Assembly: GCA_964637165.1 (NCBI GenBank)
Contig: CAZWVI010000008.1
Location: 1-64,000, forward strand
Origin: CAZWVI01 sp964637165
GTDB taxonomy: Bacteria > Planctomycetota > UBA1135
Length of the DNA: 64,000 nt
Direction: 5' to 3'
Within the stretch, counting starts at the first letter, position 1; every line of letters begins with the position of its first letter. The translations under genes were made by a program, and so were the position numbers. The notes beneath the pieces were generated by a model. It saw only the letters and a program-made list of their open reading frames with translations, was not told the DNA's origin and searched no databases. Below are positions 16,830 through 26,193 of the stretch, piece after piece.

Positions 16830-18518
16830 ATGAAAAAACTAATCGAATGTGTTCCTAATTTCTCTGAAGGTCGCGACCCGGTCGTCATTGAAGCGCTTGC
16901 CAATGTAGTCCGCGAGGCCGATGGTGTCAGTTTATTAGATGTTGATCCCGGCGCGGCTACCAACCGCACCGTAGTCACATTTGTTGGTCCACCCGAAAAA
17001 GTTCTTGATGCGGCGGTGGCGATTGCTCAAAAAGCCACCGAGCTAATTGACATGAGTAAGCACTCCGGTGAACACCCAAGGTTTGGTGCGATGGATGTCT
17101 GCCCACTTGTTCCGGTGGCCGGAATTAGCATGGCAGAAACTGTTGAGTATGCCCGCCAACTCGCGCAACGCCTTGGCGATGAAGCTGGGCTTAGCATTTA
17201 CTGTTATGAACATGCCGCCACCACTGCGCAACGGCGCAATCTTGCTGTAGTGCGCGCTGGCGAATATGAAGGATTAGCCCAAAAGCTGGAAGACCCAAAT
17301 TGGGCACCTGACTTTGGGCCAAACAAATTCCAAGCACGAACTGGGGCGACCGCAGTTAGTGCTAGAAACTTTTTGGTGGCTTACAACGTAAACCTAAACA
17401 CCACTTCCGCGCGGCGCGCCAACGCAATCGCATTTGATGTGCGTGAGAAAGGTCGCATTAAACGCGAACCGTGCCCCTTAACTGGTGACATCGTCAAAGA
17501 TGCTGACGGTAAAACCGTTTGGATTCCAGGCAGCTTAACTGCATGCAAAGGGATTGGTTGGTTTATTGAAGAATATGGTATTTGCCAAGTATCAATGAAC
17601 TTAACCGACATTAGTGAAACCCCCACTCACATCGCCTTTGATGAAGTTTGCGCCAAGGCTCAAGCTCGCGGAATTCGCGTAACCGGTTCAGAATTGGTTG
17701 GGCTAATCCCGTTGTCGGCAATGTTAGACGCCGGCCGCCATTATTTGCGTTTACAAAAACGCTCCACGGGAGTGTCCGATGCTGCTTTAATTAAAATTGC
17801 CGTGAAGTCGATGGGGCTTGATGAGCTCAAACCATTTGATCCCAATAAGGCAATTATTGAATACGCAATTACAGCCATGGATAGTTCAGCTAAGTTGGCT
17901 GACATGAGTGTGCGGGCATTTACCGAAGAGACTGCATCTGAATCACCTGCGCCAGGTGGCGGCTCAATTGCCGCCGCGGTTGGCGCTTTTGGCGCGGCGC
18001 TTGGTGCAATGGTGGCCAATCTTTCCAGCCACAAACGCGGTTGGGACGAGCGTTGGGAAGAGTATTCCGACTGGGCTGAAAAAGGCAAAGCCTGCCATGA
18101 CGAGCTCCTCCTCCTCATTGACGAGGACACCGATTCATTCAACGCGGTGATGGACGCCTGGCGTTTACCAGATAAATCTCCAGCTGAAAAATTGTCCAAA
18201 GAAACGGCCGTTCAAGCGGCGGTGCTCGGAGCTATTGAAGCACCATTAAAGGTCATGCGAGTAGCCAATCGCTCTCTTCAAGTTGCCCGCCAAATGGCGC
18301 TGTCCGGCTTACAAGCATCGGTTTCCGATGCCGGAGTTGCCGCCTTGTGCGCACGCACTGCGGTAATGGGCGCGCACTTAAATGTGCGTATTAATGCCGG
18401 CGACCTCAGTGATGAAGCCTTGCGCGAAAAATTACTCAGCGAGGCCGACGGAATCAGCACTCAAAGCCAGCAAGCTGAGACCGAAATCTTAGCATTGGTT
18501 GACGAGAAGTTAGCTTAG
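16830..18518 (+). CDS. ftcD: Fused glutamate formiminotransferase / formiminotetrahydrofolate cyclodeaminase
   Basis: Bifunctional enzyme of histidine and folate metabolism. It transfers the formimino group of formiminoglutamate to tetrahydrofolate, then deaminates it to methenyl-THF. From ATG 16830 the protein has 562 residues; about 1-335 is formiminotransferase (CVPNFSEGRD, HSGEHPRFGAMDVCPLVPV, YNVNLNT) and about 355-562 is cyclodeaminase (SPAPGGGSIAAAVGAFGAALGAMVANLS). An in-frame earlier start at 16791 adds 13 residues not found in the family. No hut gene lies next to it. Its stop overlaps that of convergent glnS. Confidence 0.95.
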   Translation: MKKLIECVPNFSEGRDPVVIEALANVVREADGVSLLDVDPGAATNRTVVTFVGPPEKVLDAAVAIAQKATELIDMSKHSGEHPRFGAMDVCPLVPVAGISMAETVEYARQLAQRLGDEAGLSIYCYEHAATTAQRRNLAVVRAGEYEGLAQKLEDPNWAPDFGPNKFQARTGATAVSARNFLVAYNVNLNTTSARRANAIAFDVREKGRIKREPCPLTGDIVKDADGKTVWIPGSLTACKGIGWFIEEYGICQVSMNLTDISETPTHIAFDEVCAKAQARGIRVTGSELVGLIPLSAMLDAGRHYLRLQKRSTGVSDAALIKIAVKSMGLDELKPFDPNKAIIEYAITAMDSSAKLADMSVRAFTEETASESPAPGGGSIAAAVGAFGAALGAMVANLSSHKRGWDERWEEYSDWAEKGKACHDELLLLIDEDTDSFNAVMDAWRLPDKSPAEKLSKETAVQAAVLGAIEAPLKVMRVANRSLQVARQMALSGLQASVSDAGVAALCARTAVMGAHLNVRINAGDLSDEALREKLLSEADGISTQSQQAETEILALVDEKLA

Positions 18519-20173
18519 GATTTTTGCTTAAAGCCGTCGCGTAGTGGCACGGTGCGGTTGAATACTGGATGGCCATCTCGGCTGTCCACGAGATCTGCGA
18601 CAAAGTATCCCTGTCGTTCAAACTGGAAGCGTTGTTCTGCTAATGCACCGAGTAATGATGGCTCACACTTGGCGTTAAGCACCCGCAGTGATTGTGGATT
18701 AATCACCTCCATAAAATCATCCTCTCCACCGGGGTCTTCTACGCTGAACAAATCATCGTAGATGCGTACTTCGCAATCGACCGCTTCGGCAGCCGGAACC
18801 CAATGCAAGATTCCTTTAACCTTGCGATCCTTTGGCAGACCATGCTTGGTGTCGGGGTCGTGAGTGCAGCGCAACTCAATGATTTCTCCAGCATCGTTTT
18901 TAATTACTTCTTCGCACTTAATGACGTATGAGTAGCGCAACTTTACTTCTTTACCGGGCGCTAAGCGGAAGAATTTCTTGGGTGCTTCCTCTAAAAAATC
19001 AGCGCGTTCAATATAGAACTCACGGCCGAATGGAACTGTACGTTTACCTAATTCTTCGCGGCCAGTATGGTTTGGCAATTCCATCTCTTCGTGCTTGTCT
19101 TCGGGATAATCAGTAAGCACTACCTTTAACGGCTCTAAAACTGCCATCCGCCGTTCAGCGGCATGCTCTAAATCTTGACGCAAACAAAAATGCAGCAATC
19201 GCTGATCGATAGTTTGGTCCATTTTGCTAACACCCGCACGCGCAATAAAGTCGCGAATAGATTTAGCCGTAAAGCCGCGCCGCCGCAAACCAGATAAAGT
19301 CGGCATGCGTGGGTCGTCCCACCCATCAACTGCATTTTCTTCGACCAAACGCAAAAGTTTACGTTTAGACATAATCGTTCCGGTCATATTCAAGCGCGAA
19401 AATTCAATTTGCCTTGGCGCATGCGGAACCGGCAAGTTGTCGATAAACCAATCATAAAGCGGACGATGGTTTTCAAATTCCAAGGAACACAATGAGTGAG
19501 TGATTCCCTCAATTGCATCCGACTGTCCATGCGCGAAATCGTACATTGGATAGATGCACCATTTGTCGCCTGTGCGTGGATGGGGCTTTTTCAAAATCCG
19601 ATAAATGGCAGGGTCGCGCAAATTCAGATTCGCCGCAGTCATGTCAATTTTTGCGCGCAACACACAACTCCCCTCTTCCAACTCACCGGCGCGCATTTTC
19701 TCAAAGAGCTCCAAGTTCTCAGAGATTGGCCGGTCGCGATAAACACTGTCAGTGCCGGGTTCAGTAAGACTGCCCCGGTTGGCACGCATATCTTCAGCAC
19801 TTTGTTCATCAACATAAGCCTTGCCGTTTTCAATTAAGTGCACCGCCCACTGATGCAGAGTGTCGTAATAGTCGGAAGTATGTCGCACATCTCCATCCCA
19901 CTTAAAACCTAACCACTCAACATCACGTTGAATCGCATCGATGAAATGCTGTTCTTCCTTTTCAGGATTAGTGTCATCCATACGCAAGTTGCACTTGCCA
20001 TTGAATTCTTCGGCAATACCAAAGACCAAACAAATCGCCTTGGCATGGCCGATGTGCAAGTACCCATTCGGTTCTGGCGGGAAGCGCGTTTGAATTTCAG
20101 CGTGCTTAGCAGAAGCGATGTCCGCGGCCACAATGTCGCGAATGAAATCAGATGTGGGTTCGGTGGAGCTCAT
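18515..20173 (-). CDS. glnS: Glutaminyl-tRNA synthetase
   Basis: Charges tRNA-Gln directly. Class I motifs are clear: HIGH in PPEPNGYLHIGHAKAIC and KMSKS in MSKRKLLRLVEE. The C-terminal anticodon-binding beta-barrels are complete (FEREFYIERADF-like segment, RVLNAKCEPSLL, FERQGYF). ATG 20173 gives 552 residues starting MSSTEPTSDFIRD, aligning with E. coli GlnRS; upstream in-frame starts add residues without counterpart. Third gene of the minus-strand run mutase-tyrA-glnS. GlnRS is patchily distributed in bacteria, many using the GatCAB route instead. Confidence 0.96.
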   Translation of the reverse strand: MSSTEPTSDFIRDIVAADIASAKHAEIQTRFPPEPNGYLHIGHAKAICLVFGIAEEFNGKCNLRMDDTNPEKEEQHFIDAIQRDVEWLGFKWDGDVRHTSDYYDTLHQWAVHLIENGKAYVDEQSAEDMRANRGSLTEPGTDSVYRDRPISENLELFEKMRAGELEEGSCVLRAKIDMTAANLNLRDPAIYRILKKPHPRTGDKWCIYPMYDFAHGQSDAIEGITHSLCSLEFENHRPLYDWFIDNLPVPHAPRQIEFSRLNMTGTIMSKRKLLRLVEENAVDGWDDPRMPTLSGLRRRGFTAKSIRDFIARAGVSKMDQTIDQRLLHFCLRQDLEHAAERRMAVLEPLKVVLTDYPEDKHEEMELPNHTGREELGKRTVPFGREFYIERADFLEEAPKKFFRLAPGKEVKLRYSYVIKCEEVIKNDAGEIIELRCTHDPDTKHGLPKDRKVKGILHWVPAAEAVDCEVRIYDDLFSVEDPGGEDDFMEVINPQSLRVLNAKCEPSLLGALAEQRFQFERQGYFVADLVDSRDGHPVFNRTVPLRDGFKQKS

Positions 20174-20223
20174 CCTTAAAGGAAGCGACATTACGCCGCA
20201 AGCACCCAAAGTATAGGTCTCTC

Positions 20224-21303
20224 TTAGCTTTGCGAGTGGGCCTGATGTGCGCGCGAGAAACGCAGAATTGCTTGAAAGATATCAACCACAGCATCTTGGT
20301 CCAATTCTCGACGATCCGCCATATCGCGGCGACGATTGAGAAGCTTCTGTTCGCGCCCAGCATCGCGAATTCCACGGCCGACCTTGGCCTTAGCTTGAGC
20401 CGCCCGCAATGAAAGTTCGGCGCGGCGCACTAGAAGGTCCAACAAATCGCAGTCAAGTTCGTCAATGACATCGCGCGCAGCTTGCAATTGTGGTGGTGTT
20501 TGCTCGGTATCCGCGGCTAACTCGCCAGGGTCAATTTCAGTTGCCGCCAGCTGCTCTTGATTAGCATCATGCTCGGGAATACTTAAAGCCAAATCGATTT
20601 GGCCCAAGCTGTCCAGCAAAATGCGCCGCGCTTCGTCTGAATAAGGGTTCTCCCGATGCAAGGCCGAGAACAAGTGACCACCATCGCGGCGCACCGATTC
20701 CACCACCCGCGAAATCGCCTTCGCCGATGGCGGGGCAATTTTTGATTCAAGGTTTACCCCAGCATCCATAAAACCCTTGGCCATGAAAAAAGTCAGCGCA
20801 TGAGTCATCGCCATTTCGCGGTCATGTGCCTCGGGGTCTACCCAAGTTATTTCACCGCCGATTAATTTATACAAATCAACTACTTTATCGATGGCAACTT
20901 GTTGCGCTGAGTTTGGGCAAATCACCACCCGCAAAGGTTCGCCTAGAGCCAAAGATATTGGTCCAAACAATGGATGGCTGGCAACCCAAGGGATTGCTTC
21001 GCCCAAAGTGCGGTTCATTACTTTAAATGGGCCGGACTTAACTGAGCCAACATCAAGTACTACTTGCTTTGCGCTAAGTAATGGCAACAAATCATCCAAA
21101 GCAATTTGCAACCGTGGTACGGGAACGGCCAACACCACAAAATCGGCACCGCTAACAGCGGCTTCCAAACTACTTGCTGCACGACTAGGTGGCGGCGGAG
21201 ATTCTGGGTCCCAAGCGCGCACGGTGGCACCGGTTGCCAATAAACGCTCTCCAAAGGCACAGCCAAAATGGCCCCACCCGATTACAGCAACTGTCAAACT
21301 CAT
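20224..21303 (-). CDS. tyrA: Prephenate dehydrogenase fused to C-terminal chorismate mutase
   Basis: Tyrosine biosynthesis enzyme. From ATG 21303 it has 359 residues: an NAD(P)-binding Rossmann domain with GWGHFG near the start, the substrate segment HPLFGPI and a helical dimerisation region to about residue 265, then an AroQ-type chorismate mutase domain (about 270-355) with RDVIDELDCDLLDLLVRRAEL-like helix 1, the QAKAKVG Lys and RDAGREQK. The order dehydrogenase-then-mutase is the reverse of E. coli TyrA. An upstream in-frame start would overlap the mutase gene and is rejected. Mutase chain ends 18 nt upstream. Confidence 0.9.
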   Translation of the reverse strand: MSLTVAVIGWGHFGCAFGERLLATGATVRAWDPESPPPPSRAASSLEAAVSGADFVVLAVPVPRLQIALDDLLPLLSAKQVVLDVGSVKSGPFKVMNRTLGEAIPWVASHPLFGPISLALGEPLRVVICPNSAQQVAIDKVVDLYKLIGGEITWVDPEAHDREMAMTHALTFFMAKGFMDAGVNLESKIAPPSAKAISRVVESVRRDGGHLFSALHRENPYSDEARRILLDSLGQIDLALSIPEHDANQEQLAATEIDPGELAADTEQTPPQLQAARDVIDELDCDLLDLLVRRAELSLRAAQAKAKVGRGIRDAGREQKLLNRRRDMADRRELDQDAVVDIFQAILRFSRAHQAHSQS

Positions 21304-21320
21304 ACTTGAAGGATATCCTC

Positions 21321-22964
21321 TCAAAAGGCCGATGGTGCACGATATGGAGGAAAATGTTTCTCCAATGCACCGCAAATTTCACCGACCGTGCAATAAGCTT
21401 CAACTGCCTTTAAGACTTGCGTTCCAAGTGGTGTTTCAGTCTCGGCTAGTTCTGCCAACTTTTCCAGTTCAAGCTGGGCAACTTGATCTTCACGTCCATC
21501 ACGACAAGCGGCTAAGTTAGAAAAAATTTCGTCGCGAGCTGAAGCATCCGGCTTAAACACTTCGGGCTTGGCTTCATTCTCAATTTCGAACTTATTGACC
21601 CCGACCACGACCCGTTCACCAGTTTCAACTTCGCGTTGATGACGAACAGCTTCGCGGTGGATTTCACGTTGCACCCAACCGGCGGCAACCGCGCCAACCA
21701 TTCCGCCAAAGTCATCGTTAACCTTAGCCATTAATGCCAATGCCGCCTCTTCAACTTGGTCGGTTAGGCTTTCAATAAAGGGGGCGCCACCCAATGGGTC
21801 GGCGATATCGGCAACCCCAGATTCATGAGCGATAACTTGTTGAGTGCGCAAGGCCAGCAAGGCCGACTGTTCGCCGGGCAATGAAATCGCTTCATCAAAA
21901 CCGTTGGTGTGCAAGGATTGTGTACCCCCCATAACTGCCGCCAGAGCTTGGACTGCGACGCGCACCGAATTAACCAATGGTTGTTGCGAAGTTAAAGTCG
22001 AGCCACCAGTTTGAGTATGGAAGCGCAACATTTGTGCGCGCGGGTCATCGACGGCGAATTTTTCTTTTACAATCCGCGCCCACATGCGCCGCGCCGCGCG
22101 AAACTTGGCAACCTCTTCGAACAAATCATTGTGTCCGTTAAAGAAAAATGACATGCGTCGTGCGGTTTTTGCGACGTCTAAACCCGCTTGTTGTGCTGCC
22201 TCTAAATACGCCACGCCGTCACCTAAAGTAAAGGCAACTTCTTGCACGGCGGTGCAGCCGGCTTCGCGCATGTGATAACCCGAAACTGAAATTGGGTTAA
22301 AGCGCGGAGCAACTGTTTGCTGGAAACGAAACATGTCAACTGTTAAGCGCATAGATGATGCGACATCAAATCGGTAATTTCCGCGCGCAACAAATTCTTT
22401 AAGTATGTCGTTCTGCACGGTGCCAAGAATTTTTTCCGGGGCTACATCTTGACGCTTGCACAAAGCCACATACATCGCAAAAACTGGCAGGGCGGTGGCA
22501 TTAATTGTCATTGAAGTTGACACTTCTCCGAGCGGTATTTCGGCGAACAATTGCTCAAAGTCACGCAGTGAATTCACCGCAACCCCGACCTTGCCGGCCT
22601 CGGCCGAGGCTAGTTCATGGTCGGATTGATAACCAATTTGGGTCGGCAAATCGAAAGCCACCGATAGCCCGGTCTGGCCTTGGTCTAACAAATAGCGGAA
22701 ACGCTCATTGGTGGCACTAGCTGAAGAAAAGCCCGCATATTGGCGCATGGTCCATAACTTCCCACGGTACATGGTGGGGTGAACACCGCGCGTAAATGGA
22801 TACTGGCCAGGACCTTCCGTCAATTCGCCACAATCTGAAGCGAAACTACACGGCGGAATTTCCAGACCTGAAGCAGTCAAAAACTGCTCCTTACGTTCGC
22901 CGCGCTTGGCTTTAAATGGGGCGTAATGCTGCTCGCGCCAGCTATCGGAGGTTAAATCGCTCAT
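21321..22964 (-). CDS. Methylmalonyl-CoA mutase catalytic chain without B12-binding domain
   Basis: Adenosylcobalamin-dependent acyl-CoA mutase large subunit, 547 residues. Conserved barrel segments include MYRGKLWTMRQYAGF, VAFDLPTQIGYQSD and SGYHMREAGCTAVQEVAF. The Tyr in RQYAGF is the residue seen in methylmalonyl-CoA mutases, where isobutyryl-CoA mutases have Phe. The protein stops before the C-terminal DxHxxG cobalamin domain found in the one-chain enzyme, so it must pair with a separate small subunit, which is not in this window. With the carboxylase and epimerase at 10505-14521 it completes most of the propionyl-CoA to succinyl-CoA route. Confidence 0.93.
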   Translation of the reverse strand: MSDLTSDSWREQHYAPFKAKRGERKEQFLTASGLEIPPCSFASDCGELTEGPGQYPFTRGVHPTMYRGKLWTMRQYAGFSSASATNERFRYLLDQGQTGLSVAFDLPTQIGYQSDHELASAEAGKVGVAVNSLRDFEQLFAEIPLGEVSTSMTINATALPVFAMYVALCKRQDVAPEKILGTVQNDILKEFVARGNYRFDVASSMRLTVDMFRFQQTVAPRFNPISVSGYHMREAGCTAVQEVAFTLGDGVAYLEAAQQAGLDVAKTARRMSFFFNGHNDLFEEVAKFRAARRMWARIVKEKFAVDDPRAQMLRFHTQTGGSTLTSQQPLVNSVRVAVQALAAVMGGTQSLHTNGFDEAISLPGEQSALLALRTQQVIAHESGVADIADPLGGAPFIESLTDQVEEAALALMAKVNDDFGGMVGAVAAGWVQREIHREAVRHQREVETGERVVVGVNKFEIENEAKPEVFKPDASARDEIFSNLAACRDGREDQVAQLELEKLAELAETETPLGTQVLKAVEAYCTVGEICGALEKHFPPYRAPSAF

Positions 22965-23012
22965 GGCACCTGCATTTTATGGTTTTCGCAAATAACTTTT
23001 AGACGTTAAAGT

Positions 23013-23042
23013 GGTAATCCCCCCCTGGACTCCTCTAGTCCA
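23013..23042 (+). promoter_or_regulatory. Putative promoter/leader with C-run and hairpin before the kelch gene
   Basis: GGTAAT (23013-23018) is followed directly by seven C residues (23019-23025) and then a perfect hairpin, TGGACT-CCTCT-AGTCCA (23026-23042), 31 nt before the ATG at 23074. The same order (AT-rich hexamer, seven Cs, hairpin, start codon) occurs at 35811-35850. Function is inferred; no convincing -35 box is seen. Confidence 0.35.
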
Positions 23043-23073
23043 CCCTGAGGCTACATAAACCACATCGTTCTTC

Positions 23074-24699
23074 ATGAAAACCCTCCCCAAATACCTTGCC
23101 GTAGTTTCATTTGCGGCCATCTCAATCCCCTCAATCGCCGCGGCCCAAGCCAACGCAACCGCCGACTTAATGACTTACGGCGAAGTTCTTGGCGGTCCTT
23201 GTGCCGCAGAAATGACTGGAATGTCACCCGGCGCATTGTGCTTTCTGCTGCCGTCCTTTAGTAACGCTGGCAGCAACTACCTAGTTGGCCAAACTGGCGA
23301 CGCTAACGACATGTTAGCGGTTGGCATCGATCTGGCCGTTCAAGGTCACTACTTCACTGGCGTCGCCAATGGCACAGGTGATTTAACTATCAACTTTCAA
23401 GTACCGGCCATTCCAACTTTCCTCGACCGCGACATTTGGTTTCAAGGTGTGTCAAAGCCGAGCGGCGGCGGCGTTAATGAATATGACAACTTCACCAACA
23501 TTCGTTGGTTCAACTTGAACAACGCCAATCGTTGGCAAGGGGCTGGCAGTAACTTGCCAGTTGCAAGTGCCAACCTTTCTTGGACGACAACTGAAGCTGG
23601 CCTCAATGGTAATGCAATTCGTTTGTTTGCCTGTGGTGGTGGTCCAGCATTGCTAACTGACATTGGCACTCCTTACCCTTGCAGTGATCTTGCTTGGGAA
23701 TATGATTTGCGCACTGGAGCAACTACCCAGATTGCTGCACCGATGGCGATTGGCCGCGCTTTCCATACGACTACCGCCTTAAACGATGGCCGTGTTTTGG
23801 TAACTGGTGGTGTCACCTATGGTGGGCAAAAACCAAGCGGTGATTACTTCACTAAGATTTTAGATTCGGCTGAAGTTTACGATCCAGCAACTGGTGCTTG
23901 GACAACACTTCCGACCATGTCTAATTTCCGCGCTGCGCACAGTGCCAACTTATTGCCTGATGGTCGCGTTTTAATAACTGGTGGAACCAAAGGTAATAGT
24001 GCTCACGAATTAACTAACGTACTTGACCTACTTGGCACCTCGCTTAAAGATTCTCAAATCTTTGACCCGGCTACCAACAGCTGGAGCAGTGGCCCAAATC
24101 TTCCGGAACCCAAAGCTGGGCATGGTGCCATCACTCTGGCCGATGACCGTATCCTGATTTCAGGAGGCATCACTCACGTAACTATTTTTGGAATTCCAAT
24201 TCCGGACTTCTCAAGCCAAGCATCCATTTACGACCCAGCCACCAATAGCTTTAGTAGCGCCGGTGGCATTGGAACTAAACGCGCATTGTTCGCCGAGACT
24301 TTGCTCCCAGATGGGCGCGTTGCAATTCTCGCCGGCGCAGGTGGTGACATCTTTAACGTTGGCCCAATTAGGCAGTGCAATGTTTACGACCCAACAACTA
24401 ATTCTGCAAGTGGCTTGAGCAACCTACCTGGCGGCCGCGCCTTTGGACACTCCGTTTCACTTGGAAATGGCATGGTGATGTTTATGGGCGGTGCCAGCGG
24501 TGACCTGATTGACCCAATCCCGGAATCAGATGTTTACATGATTGATGCTTACGCTAACAACCTAGTTACGGGGCCATCAATGTCGGCAGCACGTGGCGGC
24601 AACATCTGCGAACTAATGGAAGATGGAACAGTTTATGTTGGTGGCGGTGAATCAAACACCGGCATCTCAACCGACACTACTGAGTCCTACACTCCTTAA
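23074..24699 (+). CDS. Secreted kelch-repeat beta-propeller protein
   Basis: Exported protein of 541 residues with a signal peptide (to about residue 25, ending AAAQA). The first 190 residues form a separate beta-rich domain with several Cys. From about residue 210 to the end there are at least five kelch repeats, recognisable by (L/A)xDGRVLVTGG followed by VYDPATGAWTTLPTM; variants include LLPDGRVLITGG, LADDRILISGG and LPDGRVAILAG. These form a propeller typical of extracellular carbohydrate-binding or galactose-oxidase-like proteins. No catalytic Cys/Tyr pair for a galactose oxidase is evident. Its stop abuts the convergent FadL-like gene. Confidence 0.82.
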   Translation: MKTLPKYLAVVSFAAISIPSIAAAQANATADLMTYGEVLGGPCAAEMTGMSPGALCFLLPSFSNAGSNYLVGQTGDANDMLAVGIDLAVQGHYFTGVANGTGDLTINFQVPAIPTFLDRDIWFQGVSKPSGGGVNEYDNFTNIRWFNLNNANRWQGAGSNLPVASANLSWTTTEAGLNGNAIRLFACGGGPALLTDIGTPYPCSDLAWEYDLRTGATTQIAAPMAIGRAFHTTTALNDGRVLVTGGVTYGGQKPSGDYFTKILDSAEVYDPATGAWTTLPTMSNFRAAHSANLLPDGRVLITGGTKGNSAHELTNVLDLLGTSLKDSQIFDPATNSWSSGPNLPEPKAGHGAITLADDRILISGGITHVTIFGIPIPDFSSQASIYDPATNSFSSAGGIGTKRALFAETLLPDGRVAILAGAGGDIFNVGPIRQCNVYDPTTNSASGLSNLPGGRAFGHSVSLGNGMVMFMGGASGDLIDPIPESDVYMIDAYANNLVTGPSMSAARGGNICELMEDGTVYVGGGESNTGISTDTTESYTP

Positions 24700-26193
24700 T
24701 TAGAAGTTCGCACTCCACCCAACGGCGACCGCTAAGTTCATTTGATCGAAGCGGTCGCCACTTGCGTCTGAGAGCATGGCATTGGGACCACTTGTCCATT
24801 GCTGTGGAATCGCCGCAACAATTCCAAGGTGCCAGTCGCCGCCAGTACGACCACCCCACCAGGTGCAACCGCCAGCTAAGTGGACGGTGTTGAATGGAGT
24901 GAGGCCCGCAGTAGCAGCACCGGCTAGCGGATTATTGCTGTGACCGAGTCCGGCACGAATCGTCATTGGTGAACCAGAGGCGAGGATTCGAGTGCGACCG
25001 AATTCATCTAAGATTGAAGATGAAGAAAATAGATCATGCTCAAAGCCTACTGAAAAACGCAAAGTGTCTTCCCAGCGCATGTCCATATTCACGGCGATTC
25101 CTTCGTCGGAAGTCATTGAGCCTAAATCGCCCTGGCCATCGCTAACAACCGCGGTCCAACCATCAAAACTATTTGACCAATCAGTCCAAGCAGCATCGAC
25201 AAACATTCTTGATTGATTGCTTAGTTGATGCATAAAACCTAAACCCAATTGCTGTGGGAAGGCCACTGAAGGGATTAGAATATTAAAAGTATCGACTGAG
25301 TCAAGCCCGCCGATTACATCTAGGATTTCGCCGACGTCGGCGCTTAAATCGACAATCACGTCACCTTCTAAATCATTCGTTGTTGACGGCGAACGATACC
25401 AAAGTGACACGCGGGTGCCGTCGCTTGGTTGCCACATTGTTCCAAGTTGCAAGAATGCATGTAAGGGAGCACCAATACTGGCATCGATATCGGCCTGCAG
25501 GGAATCGACTTCGGGACGACCTCCCATCGCAAGAATTGAATTAAACAAGTCGGACCAAGTAGTGCCGCCCATGTTGGGAACTTCGCCGTTCAAACTAGAA
25601 ATCGCCACGTCGGCGGCAGATTGCAAATCAATTTGGGTGTAGCGCAGGGAGGCACCGGCTCCAAATGACAATTCCTTACTTACCTTCCATGACATTGATG
25701 GAGCAATACTAACTTGCATCATTAGCGATGACATATCAACTTCATGTTCACGTGGGATTAAGTTTCCGAATCCATCGTCATCGGCGGCAAGATTCAAGGT
25801 AGTGTTGCGCGTGTAATCAGCCTGACCGCCACCAGTTGGCAAAAACGAAATTGCATAACTAAATTCATCATTCCAGGTGTCGGCCCAGCCGACCCATGGA
25901 CCACCGCCCAGAGTATTGGTTGTTTCATAGTTGCTGCCATCGGATGTTTCGATGCTAACTGGACCATAAACCAAGCGGCCAACACTTTCAAAACCGAAGG
26001 TGCGCTCACTCATAAACGACAATGCGGCCGGATTCATTGCGGCATCAAACACACTGTTTGCGCCGGCCATTCCAGCACCTGCCATGCCGGCACGTTGGGC
26101 TGAATCTCCAGTTATTTCGCCGCCCAGTTGAGCGAAGCTAACTGGCGTAAAGACTACCAACGAGGCTATTGATGCAATTAAAAGTTTGTTCAT
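24700..26193 (-). CDS. FadL/OMPP1-family outer-membrane transporter
   Basis: Predicted 14-strand outer-membrane barrel for hydrophobic compounds such as fatty acids. It has a signal peptide (to about residue 22, VSFAQ), then the FadL-type N-terminal plug with GMAGAGMAGANSVFDAAMNPAALSF, including the NPA motif. Alternating aromatic beta-strands follow to a C-terminal aromatic residue (VGWSANF), the usual signal for outer-membrane insertion. Length 497 fits. Its ATG overlaps the stop of the upstream pseudouridine synthase gene by 4 bp, so the two are co-transcribed. Confidence 0.88.
   Translation of the reverse strand: MNKLLIASIASLVVFTPVSFAQLGGEITGDSAQRAGMAGAGMAGANSVFDAAMNPAALSFMSERTFGFESVGRLVYGPVSIETSDGSNYETTNTLGGGPWVGWADTWNDEFSYAISFLPTGGGQADYTRNTTLNLAADDDGFGNLIPREHEVDMSSLMMQVSIAPSMSWKVSKELSFGAGASLRYTQIDLQSAADVAISSLNGEVPNMGGTTWSDLFNSILAMGGRPEVDSLQADIDASIGAPLHAFLQLGTMWQPSDGTRVSLWYRSPSTTNDLEGDVIVDLSADVGEILDVIGGLDSVDTFNILIPSVAFPQQLGLGFMHQLSNQSRMFVDAAWTDWSNSFDGWTAVVSDGQGDLGSMTSDEGIAVNMDMRWEDTLRFSVGFEHDLFSSSSILDEFGRTRILASGSPMTIRAGLGHSNNPLAGAATAGLTPFNTVHLAGGCTWWGGRTGGDWHLGIVAAIPQQWTSGPNAMLSDASGDRFDQMNLAVAVGWSANF

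Noticed and set aside
20891..21520. 209-residue plus frame opposite tyrA and the mutase
   Set aside because: Both minus-strand genes are strongly supported; no motif in this frame.
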